The notes under the pieces: generated by a model | What the model was told of the DNA's origin: nothing | The model's database searches: none | Seen by the model: only the letters and a program-made list of their open reading frames with translations | Source: Metridium senile | Lineage: Eukaryota; Cnidaria; Anthozoa; Actiniaria; Metridiidae | Direction of reading: 5' to 3' | NCBI GenBank assembly: GCA_949775045.1 | Contig: OX459107.1 | Location: 13,721,779-13,785,778 of the forward strand | Length of the DNA stretch: 64,000 bases | Program-made: the position numbers and the translations under genes | In this document: in pieces, positions 11,478 through 39,991 of the stretch | Layout of the letters: each line of letters opens with the position of its first letter | Numbering within the stretch: the stretch's first letter is position 1

Positions 11478-14400
11478 TTAGTTCTTGTTGGCCCATCGAG
11501 CCGCTCCGTCTACATCTAAGAAAATACCAGTGATAAACGCAGCCTTTGGGGAGCACAGGAACGCCACAGCATCACCGATGTTATCAGGGTTTGGGAATTT
11601 CTTCATTGGTAAATGTGCGTCGGCGTATTTCTGCACATTGCTTGGGTCTCCTTGGCTAATGTATTGTCCTGTGGATTCTGTGAGTACAAACCCTGGGATG
11701 ACGCAATTGCACGTTATGCGTCGTTCGGCCAGTTCGACGGCGTAATTACGAACCTGATATTAAGTAAACAAGAACACGTTAGACAACTCATGATCATTTC
11801 TCCTCGCTCTTGGGGATTGGGGAAGAGAGGGGGAGGGCCTTATACACTCAAGACAACACAGCGGTCAAACGGCTACGCATGCGCGAAAAACATGTAAAAT
11901 GATCCAGCACACAAATCTGACATTCGTACGGATTCTATAAAAAATAGACGCTCAATGAGCGCATGTGGCTACTGAATATCCTGAATAGAAATCAAAGGCA
12001 AAAGTAAATATAAGTACTAGTTTATAGTCCTTCCATCGGAATATTTTGGAAAGAGACGTCCAATGAGCGAATGTGCAGTGCATAATATTAAATTATTGTT
12101 TTTTTGGAAATTTAAATATTATGCTAGAAATGATGTGGTATGCTATGGTGGTTCTACAGTCGCACACAGATTACGTATATTGACAGGGCAGTGCAATTTG
12201 TTGGAACAAATGGAATTAGTCTTTGGTGCAGAAGCAAGAGTAGTGCAATCATATGAGGGAAATTGTATGGAAAAAGTTTTCAAGAAGCGTAATGTTTATT
12301 CGACTGCTTTTTTATGTAAAAGAGTTAAAAAATACAAGAGAGATATATCAAGTCTTTTAATTAATTCCTTTCCCACTAAATTACAAAAGTCAAGACAACG
12401 TTCTTGCAATTAGGTGTATACAGTTTAAAGTGATTATGAAGTAAAAAACGGGACATATTTTCCTCAATTCTAGACATCGTAGTTAATCGATTCCCGTTGT
12501 CAGAATTCAATTTGAAGCAATTGGGAATATTTTATCGATCTTTAAACATCGTTATGACCACGCCCTGGCCGGGATTTTTCGGTCTGGGGCGAGTTACCGG
12601 AAATGACGACACAAGTTACTGCATTCCCCTCTATTAACTATGTGTCAACTGAGGATTCATTTTGACAACTTTACAATATAGTTTATTTTTACCTTGCATG
12701 AAATATTTACAACGTTTTTATAATAATATATGAAATTGAAAAGGTATAGTTTTAGGTATTGATCCTAACCAATAACTAAAGAGTTAATAAGGTGTTAAAA
12801 CCATTATCTGTTGATAGGTTATTATTGTAGATAGAAGAAAGTGATTTTATAATAAATGAATTAAGTTATATTATAAGCACACAAAAGAAAAAAAAGAAAA
12901 AAAGGCGCATACATATACAAGCACACGCACACAAATACAAACTACAAAGTTATGGCAAAAAATCAAAAACAGGTTTTAGATAATTTCTAGTAGAAGAGTC
13001 ATTAGTAAGTATACAATAATTTTTCTTTAACACGAGCTTTAAATTTTTTGAAAGAAGAATTTCTTACATTTTCCTCAAGAGAGTTCCAGATTTTACTGCC
13101 TACAAATTTAATGTTGAATTTGCCATAATTTGTTTTTGCTTTTGGTAAGTATAGATTTTGTTTTGATGCTGATCTTGTTTGATAGCTATGCACCTTAGTA
13201 ACATGAGTAAAAAAAATATGAAAATTACATGGTAAGTCATTACTTTTGAATTTGAACATGAATATAGAAGTGCAATAGTCTACAAGATCTGGTAGACGTT
13301 TGAGAATATTTAAGTTTTTAAAAATAGGACTTGTATGAGCATCAAAAGGTGAAAAGTTGAAAACTTTACTTCAAGAGAAGTTGTAAAAGTAAATCTAGTC
13401 GCGTTTGTTGTCAACATTTCACGCATGCAAGATTCATTCGACAAGAACTATAACGTGGAAGGAACAGACTATGTGAGGAAGGGGAAAGCTCGAAACGACC
13501 GGTATTCGACAATAAACTCGCCATGATAAAATGTTCGATATTAAAGAGCTTTCGTAACTTGGCAATAAACTCGGCAAAAACTTACATTTTTCAAACTTAT
13601 TATAACACTAATATATTAGTTAAAGGTTTATTATTATTATTGGAATGTTAATATTTAATCATACACAGAATAACATGTGTTTTATTACGTGATTTGAATC
13701 GAAGTGTTGTGTTTGTGTTTCGGCCCGGCGGGGTTATTGAAGCGCTTTCAAAACTGATCGCTTGTCGGCAATAAACTCGGCAAAAACTTACATTTTTCAA
13801 ACTTGTTATAATTACACTAATACATTAGTTAATGGTTTATTACCATTATTGGAGTGTTTAGGTTTGATCATACACAGAAAAACATCAAAGTGTTTTGTTG
13901 GTGTTTCGTTGCTAAGCGTTTTTCTTCCTTTCGACATAAACTTTCGTAACTCGGCAATAAACTCGGCAAAAACTTACATTTTTCAAACTTATTATAACAT
14001 TAATATATTAGTTAAAGGTTTATTATTATTATTGGAGTGTTTAGGTTTAATCATACACAGAATAACATGTGTTTTATTACGTGATTTGAATCGAAGTGTT
14101 GTGTTTGTGTTTCGGCCCGGCGGGGTTATTAACCCTTTGATGCCAGCCTTTGCAATTTATGGTTCGATATCGAACCATGACTTCAAACATTCTAGCTCTC
14201 TCGCTTTGAAAGTCATGGCTCTGAAATGTAATTATCTGTATTGCCTGGTAAGTTCTACAACATCTGACACTTAATTGATCATCTGAGATCCGAATTTGTA
14301 AAATATAGAGTCCTTTGTGTTAAGGGGAACGTTAAAATGTGCGTTTTTGCGCCATAGAACAACCACGGTAAACGTCATTTTTCATCTCTGATTTTAATGC

Positions 14401-17400
14401 AAATAATATCATTTAAAAATCAAACATCGGCATTCTCAGAACACATCAGCCCCAGTTCTTTTGATTTCATAACTTTTTATGATCAAACATCTTCTACGAG
14501 TCGCACAGCAGTCATTTTTATTTAGCCTACTAACACAAAACTAGTTTCTCCATTTAATAACGAAAAGCATTGTGGGTATTTATGCAAATTTTCGACAGCA
14601 CATGGCCCAGACAAGTTGGAGTGTGTTTGATTTAAGTAAACACCGTAATACCGTAATAAATCAGTTCATTTCGTATATTTTTTTTTGTATAAGTGACACT
14701 CGTTGAATGCTACACTAAGACAATTTTTTTCCTTGAGATATCAATAATTATACTTTACAACGTGTTTGTATATGTATATGTATATTATATCCTTATGTAT
14801 ATTTTATACATAAATCGTATCTATATTTATAAAGCTCGAACTGACTGTACGCTAGCTCGAAGCGACTTATAATAAAGAGCTCGAAAAGGGAAAGCTCGAA
14901 ACGGCCGGTTACCGATGAAGTCGACCCACTTCTTTCTTCTTTCTCTCGCCTCCGGCCTTTCGTCTTTCTCGAATGGAATCAAAGCATATACCTTTCCCAT
15001 CTGAATCCTGAGAATGAATGTCTCTTTCAAAAACAACGAGATTCAAGTGCCAAATTCAGTCCGGAGACTTGCATAGTCTGGTATATAGTGCTTGTAAGAT
15101 TGGTAATAATACACTTGAAAATATGCTGAGAAACATGACAACCAGAGCTGGAATTTTACCATATCTAACAAACCACTCGATGAGATCCACCACAGTCACC
15201 GTTCTGTCATCGAGACCCGTAGAATCAAAGCTGTCACAAGTCACAGAAGCGACACAAGCATCCAGAGCTACTGTAAAAGACCAACGCTCAACCAATTCAA
15301 GGACATGTCTTCGGCTCTTTCTTCTTTTGTCGAGGGCAAGGACATTGAACAACCACAACTTGCTCTCGCAGGTCCATATCCCGCCTCACGACTAGCAATT
15401 TCAGCGCCAGCCAGCTCCAGCAATACTACCAGCTCTGAATGAATGAAATTTACAAATTTACAAACTTAGACCTCACGACCGACTTTCACGTGACACTTTC
15501 GCGTGACGGTCGCGCTTTAAAAAAATAAAATATTTTCACTTTCAATGCTGTTTCCTTCTTCGGTCAAAACTCTGTTTAATATGTTCTTCGAAGTTCATCG
15601 TTCTCCGTTGATATTTTGTATTAATGAAAGCTCTGCTATTAGCAAGTAGTATTTTGTTGTTGTTTGTTTGACTTTTTTGTCGATAAAAGAACAACTTTGC
15701 TTTTTTGATCTAGTGCTATTTGGCGCGCGCGTCACTTTCGTTCCCGCCGAAATGTAACCGCCCATCAGCGTCGCGATGGGCAGGGACGTCGGAAGTGCGC
15801 TTGGGATTCCTGTGTGAAAACCATCGAAAATCGACTGGATGAATTACCAATTTTTCTTAAATATGGTGCTCCGCTATAAACCGGTCTGTGGAACACAGCG
15901 GTCTAACGACTACGCATGCGTGGCAAATTTTTCACAGCGCTAAATTTTGGATTGTCAATTGAAAGTGTTTAAAGTCGATTTATAAGAAATTCCCTGAATA
16001 TATAAGCTTGAAGTTTCGTGTACATAACCTTTGTTATATTTTAAAGCTACCATGAGTCTATAATTTTGTATTTTTCTTTATATTTTGAGAAAAAAGCGAT
16101 GAAGTAGTCCAATCCAACGTTTTTTATAGAGTCCATGCGAAAATTAAGCCTGGGAACGAAGTTGGTGCTGGATCATTTTACTTGTTTTTTCGCGCATTTG
16201 TAGTCGTTTGACCGCTGTGTTGTTCTGTGGCTAATGACTTACTCGTACCCAGGGCCTCACGCGCGTTTATAACATTTTGGGAAGGAAGGAGGGGTGTGCT
16301 GTGGTTTTTCGCGCGAATTTTATGGCAAAACTACAACAAAACATTGTTCATTTCTGAACAAAATAATAGCTATAAAAATGTCAAAATGGTCTGAACAACT
16401 CATAAATATATTTTATTAATAACTGGTTGCTGGAATAGGGAAATAAATTCAAAAATCACACACAAATATCATTTTAGTTTAATATAATGTCAACAACGGC
16501 GAGGATTTGGTCATTTTTCATGGGCCGGCCGTGTAGCTTATGTCGAAGTGTTTGAAACACAGATAACTTTTACAACACAACTTCAAATTAATGCTTTTGA
16601 AATTTCCTAACCATACTTGCATGGTATAGGCTATGTATTTTTAAGGTTGAAACCCCTGGAAAAATACTATGAAGCCGGATTTCTCTGCGATGCTTAAATT
16701 AGTAAGAGCGAAAAATGGCTGCCGTTTCGACAACAACAGTGTCTCGATATTTTCAAGTTTTCGGCCGACTAAGTTTTATTTATCTCTAAAGAAAATTAAT
16801 TCAACCATGATACAATCTAGCTTTATTGAGCATTACAGTAGTCTTTTTACCTCAATATCTGGAGATTAAGCAATCTTTTTGTGCAAATCGGATGTTTTTG
16901 AATACTGATCAAGCCTTCGTCTTTGTACGTAAAATGCCTGTCTTCAATTTAGAGAACAATCCACTATGTCGAAGTGTTTGCAGAAACTGCTACTTCAGAT
17001 CAATGACGATGACAATACCAACATTTTGAAGCTTGTATTCATGTCCATCGCATAGACATAATAGAAAATTAGGAAAGTTTTTGAAAACAAAATTTATCAT
17101 TTTCGTCACTCTTTTGACACAAAAATAAGCCATAAAATCCACATAAAGAAGTATGCTCATTCGTAAAAAGGTCGCTCTACTCAAAAGTTTTACAAGAAAA
17201 TATGCCTTTATCGATCTTGTTTTGTTCTTCAATGCTTAAAGTTCTTATAAATCAGATTTTAAGACCAAAATATCCTTTAAGATTGTCTAAAAACAACGAA
17301 AAACAAACATATACAAATGTCAAAAATTTCGCCGAAGCTGTTGTTCGAAAATATGCCGATTCAGCCAATCAGGTCACTCGAACCTAGTCTCCCAACATTT

Positions 17401-18806
17401 GCCACAGACCGGTATAAATGAGTTGTATGCGGTTCACTGCAGAGCGCGGACATGACTAGCTGAAACAAACGCAGTTTGGATGCCGTGACCTGAATTCGTG
17501 ATTATGTAACCAAGCAGAACATTTCAATTAGGTCGAAAAGTCTTATGTATGAAATATATGCGTTAATGAAACAAAGCAAAACATACACCTATTTCAAAAA
17601 GAGATTTAGGCCTCGTCTACACGAATCCGATCCGGCTGAAACCGCAAAGAAATATTTGCGGCCACACGAATCCGCGTATCCGGAGGATTCAAGTAAAAGT
17701 ATGCGGTTTCGGTGACCGGATTCTTTGGATTCGTGTGGACGATAGGCCGATTCGCATCAAAAAGTATGCGGTTTCAAAAGTATTCGGATTCGTGTAAACG
17801 AGGGTCTTAGATCGTCAAAGGTGAAAGGCGATATATATAACAGATAGGTCATTCTTACAAACAAACGAATAATCGGGCCATTTCGGGCGACTACAAATAA
17901 CTCGGAATATCTCTACAATACCCTCCATGTTCTTGACGAGAATAAAATACAGAAACACAAGTTATTCCAGCTATTCTTGCATATTGGAAATGACCTATTT
18001 CCTATCAACCGAAATATGATTTGTATAATATCAGTATCAAACCGGGAGCCCAATTATACCCAACTATCCTTCATTGTACATAACATAGTTAACTATGATT
18101 GTAATTATTATAGCGCGTCGTTCATACCTGAATGAATTCAGTGGTACACGTTTCGTGTGCATATAATTTCTAATACATGATAATAAACCCCGTGGTACAA
18201 ATCGAGTCTTACCAAATATTCTAGAACAGCTTTGCCAGGTCCTGGAGTATATTTTGGCAAAGGGCGGTGAGTACTGCTACACCCAGGTGAAGAAATGGCC
18301 ACAATATACCCATTCCCATCTCTCATTAATGGCAAGGCTTTCTCGACACAGCGGATGAAACACTTGGGGTATACATTCTGATAGTAATCATAAAAGTTAA
18401 ACGACAAACTGGTTTTTGAGCAGTTCTCTTCATCTGCAACTATTTTGAAACCAGGACTTGCTGCGGCTTTTTTTGCCATCTCTGAAGAAGGACTTGTTGT
18501 GTACCCGACAAATAATCCAGCGCAGTGCACAAGGACAGTGAGGCGGTTATCAAAATGAACTTTGACTGCTTCAAAGAATGCATCGACGGTACTTTCATAA
18601 GCAACATCACCAGCAACGGTAAAAACACGAACTCCATACTTAGCTGTCAGCTCTTGCTTTGCCTTGTCTGCACGCCCATGATTGGAGTTATAACCAAGAA
18701 TCATATCGTGCCCAGTTTCAGCAAGTTTTTGTGCGATACCATAACCTATGCCTCTTGTTCCTCCAGTAATTAAAGCGTACTTAGGTTCTTTAGCGATTTC
18801 TTCCAT
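11478..18806 (-). CDS. Short-chain dehydrogenase/reductase, copy A (two exons)
   Basis: This is a classical NAD(P)-dependent SDR, probably a cytosolic oxidoreductase of unknown substrate. Exon 1 is 18806-18213 (ATG with good context GCCATGG, 198 codons) and exon 2 is 11753-11478 (91 codons plus stop). The 6459-bp intron has donor GTAAGA and acceptor CAG, phase 0. Visible motifs: the Rossmann glycine motif TGGTRGIG (residues 14-21), GDVAY near 67, and CNCVIPGFVLT after the intron. The NNAG motif, intact in copy B, reads HCAG here (residues 94-97), so activity may be impaired or altered. The usual YxxxK is replaced by Y186 and K192 spaced YTPGPGK. An upstream in-frame GTG preceded by TTTGTAG suggests a 5' untranslated exon rather than an earlier start. 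It is a tandem paralogue of copy B. Confidence 0.85.
11848..12960. other. Intron A segment with partial MITE and no recognised gene
   Basis: 11848-11907 (ACACAGCGGTCAAACGGCTAC) is the left end of the hAT-like MITE family complete at 15892-16223. The 116-codon plus-strand frame at 12063-12413 is not recognised, and its end overlaps a fragment of the 3154-3380 MITE family. Nothing else is supported. Confidence 0.5.
13002..13376 (-). pseudogene. LINE reverse transcriptase, C-terminal fragment (5'-truncated non-LTR element)
   Basis: The minus-strand frame reads FDAHTSPIFKNLNILKRLPD, then HSYQTRSASKQNLYLPK, then KFNIKFVGSKIWNSL and SSFKKFKARVKEKLL before its stop at 13002. This is the characteristic C-terminal tail of CR1/Jockey-like non-LTR reverse transcriptases, after the catalytic domain. 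The catalytic part is absent, as expected for 5' truncation. It sits in the intron of SDR copy A. Confidence 0.8.
13555..14135. repeat. Three tandem ~200-bp repeats
   Basis: A unit starting AACTCGGCAATAAACTCGGC, containing ACTTACATTTTTCAAACTT and often ending in TTCGGCCCGGCGGGGTTATT, occurs three times in a row. The middle copy is diverged. A 170-codon frame across it (13762-14274) is made of the repeat and is not taken as a gene. Confidence 0.85.
15084..15442 (+). pseudogene. Crypton-type tyrosine recombinase, C-terminal relic
   Basis: Plus-strand frames read NTLENMLRNMTTRAGILPYL, TNHSMRSTTVTVLSS, then after one frame change near 15220 AVTSHRSDTSIQSYCKRPTL and QFKDMSSALSSFVEG, ending at a TGA at 15440. 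This matches the C-terminal catalytic half of Crypton/DUF3504 tyrosine recombinases: the Arg in NHS(M/L)R, the HR of the (G/S)HRS motif, and a candidate Tyr nucleophile in SIQSY. The frame change and missing N-terminal half mark it as a relic. Gene or relic status was judged without alignment. Confidence 0.65.
15892..16223. mobile_element. hAT-like MITE with TCTGTGG target duplication
   Basis: Inverted ends ACACAGCGGTC(T/A)AACGACTAC are flanked by the direct repeat TCTGTGG at 15885-15891 and 16224-16230. Another end of the family lies at 11848-11907. Assignment to hAT rests on TIR style and 7-8 bp duplication only. Confidence 0.7.
16230..17580. other. Intron A segment, no gene recognised
   Basis: AT-rich sequence with short chance frames on both strands. 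Homology to the copy B intron resumes near 17430 (GGTTCACTGCAGAGCGCGGA, also at 23122) and continues to the SDR first exon. Confidence 0.5.
17609..17806. mobile_element. Harbinger-like MITE, TTA target duplication proven by the empty site in copy B
   Basis: Ends GGCCTCGTCTACACGAATCC and GGATTCGTGTAAACGAGGGTC are flanked by TTA at 17606-17608 and 17807-17809. The paralogous intron of copy B reads AAAGAGATTTAGATCGCC with no insert near 25410, which gives the empty site. Confidence 0.85.
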
Positions 18807-18849
18807 GGCAGTATAACTATAACTTGCCACAACGACTAACACCTACAAA

Positions 18850-20500
18850 GTGCGTGATTGCCTCTAGTGTCCATGCATACATGCATACTAATTTACCCAG
18901 AGGGTAAACCTGCGTACGTTATCCAAGTCACGACTCTAGAGTAAACTTGGGCAAAACAAAAACTAGGCCCCAAAACCTACGCTCCAATCATCCATCGCCG
19001 TTGTTCAAAAGCCTTTTACATATAATCCTACTAACTGCTACTATATACAAGATTTAATGCTACAAGTACGCCGCCATCAAAGTCAAATACCGATGTGCAC
19101 TGATTCATTTCTTCTAGACTACAACAATCATATTCTTAAAATTTCTTCTAGTATTGGGATATATTGGGTATATATTATAATATAACAAATATTTTGGTGC
19201 ATATACTAATAATACATTGTTAAAGATGACAAAAAGGAGAGCAATCAAGTGAGTTCACTTCGTGACCTTGAGGTTGTCATGCACGGTCTACGGGCATGTA
19301 GGGCTTTTAGTCTTCATGGTAGCACCTTTAATTTCTACTCGTTTATTTACTTCATACAATAATATAATATATATGAATAACTAACTGCATTGTTAATAAT
19401 AATTCACCTAGCTGTCAGCCTAAGCCGGTAATTGTTTGTTTATAACGCAGAGTGGGTTATTAAAAGAATATTAAAACTCATCGACAATAATAAGTTGGCG
19501 GTAACCATGGCAACCGGGCCACAGCTCACCACCGCACCCGGAACCCGTCACACTGATCCACTCAGTGGAGGATACCCACCTGATGCTACCTGCCAGCCGC
19601 GCGTGCACCAAGCAAAACCAAACATGTAGAACCGGCAAAACAAAACAGGAGCGAGAGGGAGGGAAAAGCTTAAAAACACGATCAGCAAGCTAGACACGTC
19701 AAATTACCCTTCTACCCTTCTTCTTAATATAAGAATTAACTTGAAATAAGAATACCAAATTCTTGTTTTAAGATATTGTTTCTTATTTTAAGAAATGTAA
19801 ACTCTTATGTTATAGTTTATATTTCATAGTTTTCATATGAATACAATATACCTAATATTTATTGAACAGGTCCCCATTTAAATCTGTACTTATGCAAATT
19901 TTGTTGATGTGTGCTAAACACACAGATCAACCAATCAGAGAAGTTCACTTCAGATATAATATACTCTGATTGGTTGATCTGTGTGTTTAGCACACATCAA
20001 CACAATTTGCATAAGTACAGATTTACATGGGAAAGTACATATTTAAGTGGGAACCTATTATTGATAATATAAGCTTACTTACTCTTTAAATTCCTTAAAT
20101 TAAATTAACTGCAATTGGCTAAGTGAGTAAAAGAGCTAGAAATAAATTTGAACAGTTCATTTGTATGCAATGTATATTATAACATGAAACTCAAGACTTA
20201 GTTAACACAATCTTTGAAAATGTAAAGAACTGTCTGGTCACAAAGCATTCTGTTTTATATAATAGCTTATTATGCAAAATGATTTATTGCATTCATTTAC
20301 TTCAGTCTGCACGTTCAGTTTTTCATGGGTCAGGTAGCTGCACATCTGATAATTTGATAAACTTGCAATGAAAAATGTTAAACCTCAACAGCTAGTTCAT
20401 GGGGAAATTTCCCTTCGAGCTATAAAGAGTTTGTTGTTTATTGTATAAGTGTGGGAGATTTTCTGTTAGGTAGATGAGATGTTGCTAAAACAAGCAAGGA
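18850..20500. other. Spacer between the two SDR duplication units
   Basis: 18850-19470 is the conserved 5' flank of SDR copy A (matching 37990-38340), including GGCTTTTAGTCTTCATGGTA and CGCAGAGTGGGTTATTAAAA. From 19480 to 20500 there is no gene; a foldback lies at 19868-20055. Confidence 0.6.
19868..20055. repeat. Foldback element
   Basis: AAATCTGTACTTATGCAAA and TTGATGTGTGCTAAACACAC on the left are mirrored on the right around a TATAATATA centre; outer ends AGGTCCCC and GGGAACCT. Confidence 0.8.
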
Positions 20501-20504
20501 GAAA

Positions 20505-20765
<261 letters not shown>

Positions 20766-20806
20766 ATAGGAAAATCAAGAGTTAGTAGTAGACTGTAAAC
20801 TTCACT

Positions 20807-20812
20807 TTTATT
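20807..20812 (-). promoter_or_regulatory. Poly(A) signal of SDR copy B
   Basis: AATAAA on the minus strand at the position equivalent to the copy A signal at 11154-11159. Confidence 0.6.
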
Positions 20813-20990
20813 GTTTATCAACCACTACAAGCTAAATTATAGTCATTTTTTCTTGTACGGCCGAAGAAATCAGATCACGTGCCCAGGCTGCGTCATTGGC
20901 AAGCACTAAGGGAGAGAACCCAGGGCTAGGAGTATCGGGAATGCTCTTTGGGAATTTATATTTTATAACGGCCTAAAAGGTACTGAAGTA

Positions 20991-21165
20991 CAGTGGAACC
21001 CAGCCTTACGGCCATCCGCTTAATACGGCCACCCCGTTATTGCGGCCAGTTTTTTAGGTCCCGACGAAATGCATGCCATACATTTTCTATAAAATTAACC
21101 AGCTTAATACGGCCAACCCGTTAATACGGCCACTTTTGGCTGTCCCTTCAGTGGCCGGATTAAGG
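20991..21165. mobile_element. Pogo/Tigger-like MITE in SDR copy B, right end lost
   Basis: This is the same insertion as 11285-11456 (starts CAGTGGAACCCAG), but its last bases are replaced at a TTAA by a foreign ~600-bp stretch starting AAGGTGACTGGCTAC. The right limit of that stretch is near 21760, where homology to copy A resumes at GTTAGT. The stretch holds a poly-C run at 21647-21665 and no gene. Confidence 0.75.
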
Positions 21166-21768
21166 TGACTGGCTACTTTTGGAAATAATGTTAAACTTTT
21201 CTTTAAACTACGATTTATTAATGTGAAATTTAATGCTGATTACAAATATGAAAAAGAAAAATGGGGTGTCCCGAGCTTGTTTTCGAGATAATCAGCATTT
21301 AATGGATGCCTACGCGCGAGATTTTGAAGAAAAACTTGCGAAAACGGAAGCGATATGAAAAAAATCACAACTCATAAGAAAATAGTTTTTTCCATACTAT
21401 ATCAAGCACAAATGCCGGGTAATGAATCAGTCTAAAATACAACATGGATGGTTTTGAATAAAAGACAAAGAAATACCTTGATCTGTCATATTTTGTCCTT
21501 TCAGTGCTTTCAAAACTCGCATGAAGTCGGACAAAAAATCCTACGAAAACCGATTTTTTTGTACGCTAGAAAAATTAACTTTTTAAAAAACTTTGATATA
21601 ACGTAGATTCAGTTTTACAAGGTTGGTTTACCCCAGGTCCGCATCCCCCCCCCCCCCCCCCCCCCACCCCTCTGTCATTTCTGATAATCAATTCATAAAG
21701 TTCTTCACAAAACTACTGCTCAAGCCAATGGCTTCCCATTAAACCACGGTGCCTCTAGTTGTTAGTCC

Positions 21769-37975
<16,207 letters not shown>

Positions 37976-38766
37976 GGCAGTATAACTATAACTTGCAACA
38001 ACGACTAACACCTACAAAGTGCGTGATCGTTGATTGCCTCTAGAGTCCTGAGTCTAAGTAACTTAATACACCAGACCGCCTGCAGAGGGTAAACCTTGCC
38101 TGCGTTATCCAATCAGAGAAAGAGGCTAGAGCCTGGCTTCGCAGGCTAGTAGGGCTTTTAGTCTTCATGGTAGCACCTCGAATTTGTACTCGTTTATTAA
38201 CTTCAGTTGTACCGGCTGCGATATTATTAATAATGTCGTATAGATGAATAACTAGCTTCATTGTTAATAATAATTCACGAAGCCGTCAGCCTAAGCTGGT
38301 AATTGTTGGTTTAACGCAGAGTGGGTTATTAAAAGAACAGCAATAATAATCTGATACAAAAGGTCACTGATGTAAATAGTGTACATTTAATTACGTAATA
38401 ACTATAGAAATTAGATAATTATACTTATGCCCGAATATTTCAATATTTCAACGAGTAACCCTAATGAAACATTCGATACAGTTTTTGAAATATTACTTAA
38501 AAAAACAACATCACGGCATAATTGCACATTCGCTACAGTTTTTGAAATATGGAGCAATTATAGAATAATCCGTCACTATAGAAATTCAAGAAGCGCCACT
38601 CTTTCAGAACGACCAAATATTAAACACAATAGATTCTATTATTATGTAAATAAGTGACGGGGTATTCTGATCTATAAAATATTACATTAAAAAAATGTCC
38701 CGGCATATTTGCACATTCGCTACAGTTTTTGAAATATTACTTGAAAAAATCGTCCGGCATTACAGT

Positions 38767-39053
38767 CAAAGGACATGAAGCTTGCCCGTCTAGACTGCAT
38801 TATTCATTTCATTATTCAATTTTTGACTTCATTCTTCCTTTTTCAAACTTCTCAAAATTCATATAAATAATTATGATATCAAAAATAATTTAATAATTGT
38901 TATTAATATAGATAATAAATCTGATTATTCCATGAGATTTTAAGAGGTTTCATTTAGTTTTTGAATACTTTAATGGAAAACGAGGAATAATGTCAAGAAT
39001 CGAATAATAAAATAAGTAATGCAGTATGGGGGAACGCTTCAAGTCCTTTGGCT
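38767..39053. repeat. Foldback element
   Basis: CAAAGGACATGAAGC on the left is mirrored by GCTTCAAGTCCTTTGG on the right, with diverged inner arms containing ATTATTCAATTTTTGACTTC and its complement. Confidence 0.65.
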
Positions 39054-39299
39054 ATGATTGCGTAGTTATCTATAGTTGTTACGTAATGAATTTTCTGTTG
39101 AACTTGACCGGCTAATCAAAGCAGCTGCGAGGGAGACTAATGACCGGCATGCCGGTATCAATTGCAGCGTGGTGTTGACCACTTTTCATGGCAGTGACTA
39201 CCTTTGACGTCACCAGAATTGTATGGCCAATCAAATCCCTCGTTAGAAAGTAATTGCTCAACCAGGGAACTGGTGACCAAAAGCCCGTGGCAAAGTGGA

Positions 39300-39690
39300 C
39301 CTAACCAAAATAAAACGCTCAGGAGAGGAGAAAGGAAAACACGAATATTATTTTCCGCCATTTTGAAATATATCAACGAACTTGTTGATATTCGTCTACT
39401 ACGAATAGCCTTCTAGCAGGGAATTGACAGTAAGTAAAGACGAACTAGATAACTAAAAGATGAATATTACTGATTCTGTCAGAACAAACTACTAAAGCTT
39501 ATATTTTAAGTTTTTGACAATGTTTTAGGTTCCCTGCTAGCAGAGTCTTCCACAGTTCGATTCTCTCGTCAGAATCGAACTGTGGAAGATTCTGCTAGCA
39601 GGGAATGTTTTCACAAAGCAGGCTTGATCGGCTTGAATTTGTTTTTGTTTCATTTTTATGCTGAAATAAATAGTATTCTTTGTTCGTCAT
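39300..39690 (+). repeat. Left copy of a ~370-bp direct repeat flanking the Helentron; possible promoter and first exon
   Basis: This copy shares AGGAGAGGAGAAAGGA, GCCATTTTG, TGACAGTAAGTAAAGACGAA, ACTGTCAGAACAAACTA-like and AAGCAGGCTTGATCGGCTTG with 52870-53250, both in the plus orientation. CCGCCATTTT followed by a GTAAGT donor looks like a start site plus an untranslated first exon, but no downstream exon was found. A hairpin MITE has inserted at 39530-39605. Confidence 0.6.
39530..39605. mobile_element. 76-bp hairpin MITE
   Basis: TTCCCTGCTAGCAGAGTCTT is mirrored by AAGATTCTGCTAGCAGGGAA around a six-base loop. Flanks TGTTTTAGG and TGTTTTCAC agree at six of nine bases, in line with an old 9-bp target duplication. 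Same family as 23956-24043. Confidence 0.8.
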
Positions 39691-39727
39691 CACAACATTT
39701 TCTATCAGTACAGTTAAATCTTAAGCC

Positions 39728-39952
39728 TGGTTCCCTGGTCATCGCTCCTTCTCTGTAGCTGCTCCTGAATTCTGGAAATTACTGCCAATATCTATCCGAA
39801 ATGTATCAAGTCTAGCTTCTTTCAAAACTCATCTTTTCAAATTTAATAGCTTATTCTTTATAATTCATACGTTTTTTTGTTTACTGTTGACTTTGTTGTT
39901 TGTAACAAACAATGTATTGCGCTTAGAACAGTATTGTATTTGCGCTTTATGA
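39728..39952 (+). pseudogene. LINE (L2/CR1-like) reverse transcriptase tail
   Basis: The frame reads WFPGHRSFSVAAPEFWKLLP, ISIRNVSSLASFKTHLF and ends at TGA 39950-39952 after TTGCGCTT-rich sequence. Both protein tail and 3' sequence are typical of L2/CR1-like LINEs. The 5' part is missing. The Helentron begins at once after it. Confidence 0.75.
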
Positions 39953-39960
39953 ATAACTAG

Positions 39961-39991
39961 ACGCTCTACGTAGCGTGCACTCGTGCCCTGG
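39961..39991 (-). repeat. Helentron 3' hairpin and internal terminal inverted repeat
   Basis: ACGCT...AGCGT stem at 39961-39976, then ACTCGTGCCCTGG (39979-39991 as read on the plus strand), the inverted partner of 51989-52001. Confidence 0.8.

Noticed and set aside
11485..11897. Plus-strand frames at SDR exon 2 (also 21773-22033)
   Set aside because: Antisense shadows; the minus strand carries the conserved SDR sequence with correct splice sites.
13762..14274. 170-codon frame
   Set aside because: Made of the ~200-bp tandem repeats; no recognisable domain.
15056..15358. 100-codon minus-strand frame with hydrophobic stretches
   Set aside because: Antisense of the Crypton recombinase relic, which explains the plus strand.
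18807..18842. Earlier GTG start for SDR copy A (and the same in copy B)
   Set aside because: GTG is a poor eukaryotic start and is preceded by a splice-acceptor-like TTTGTAG; the downstream ATG has good context and begins the conserved protein.
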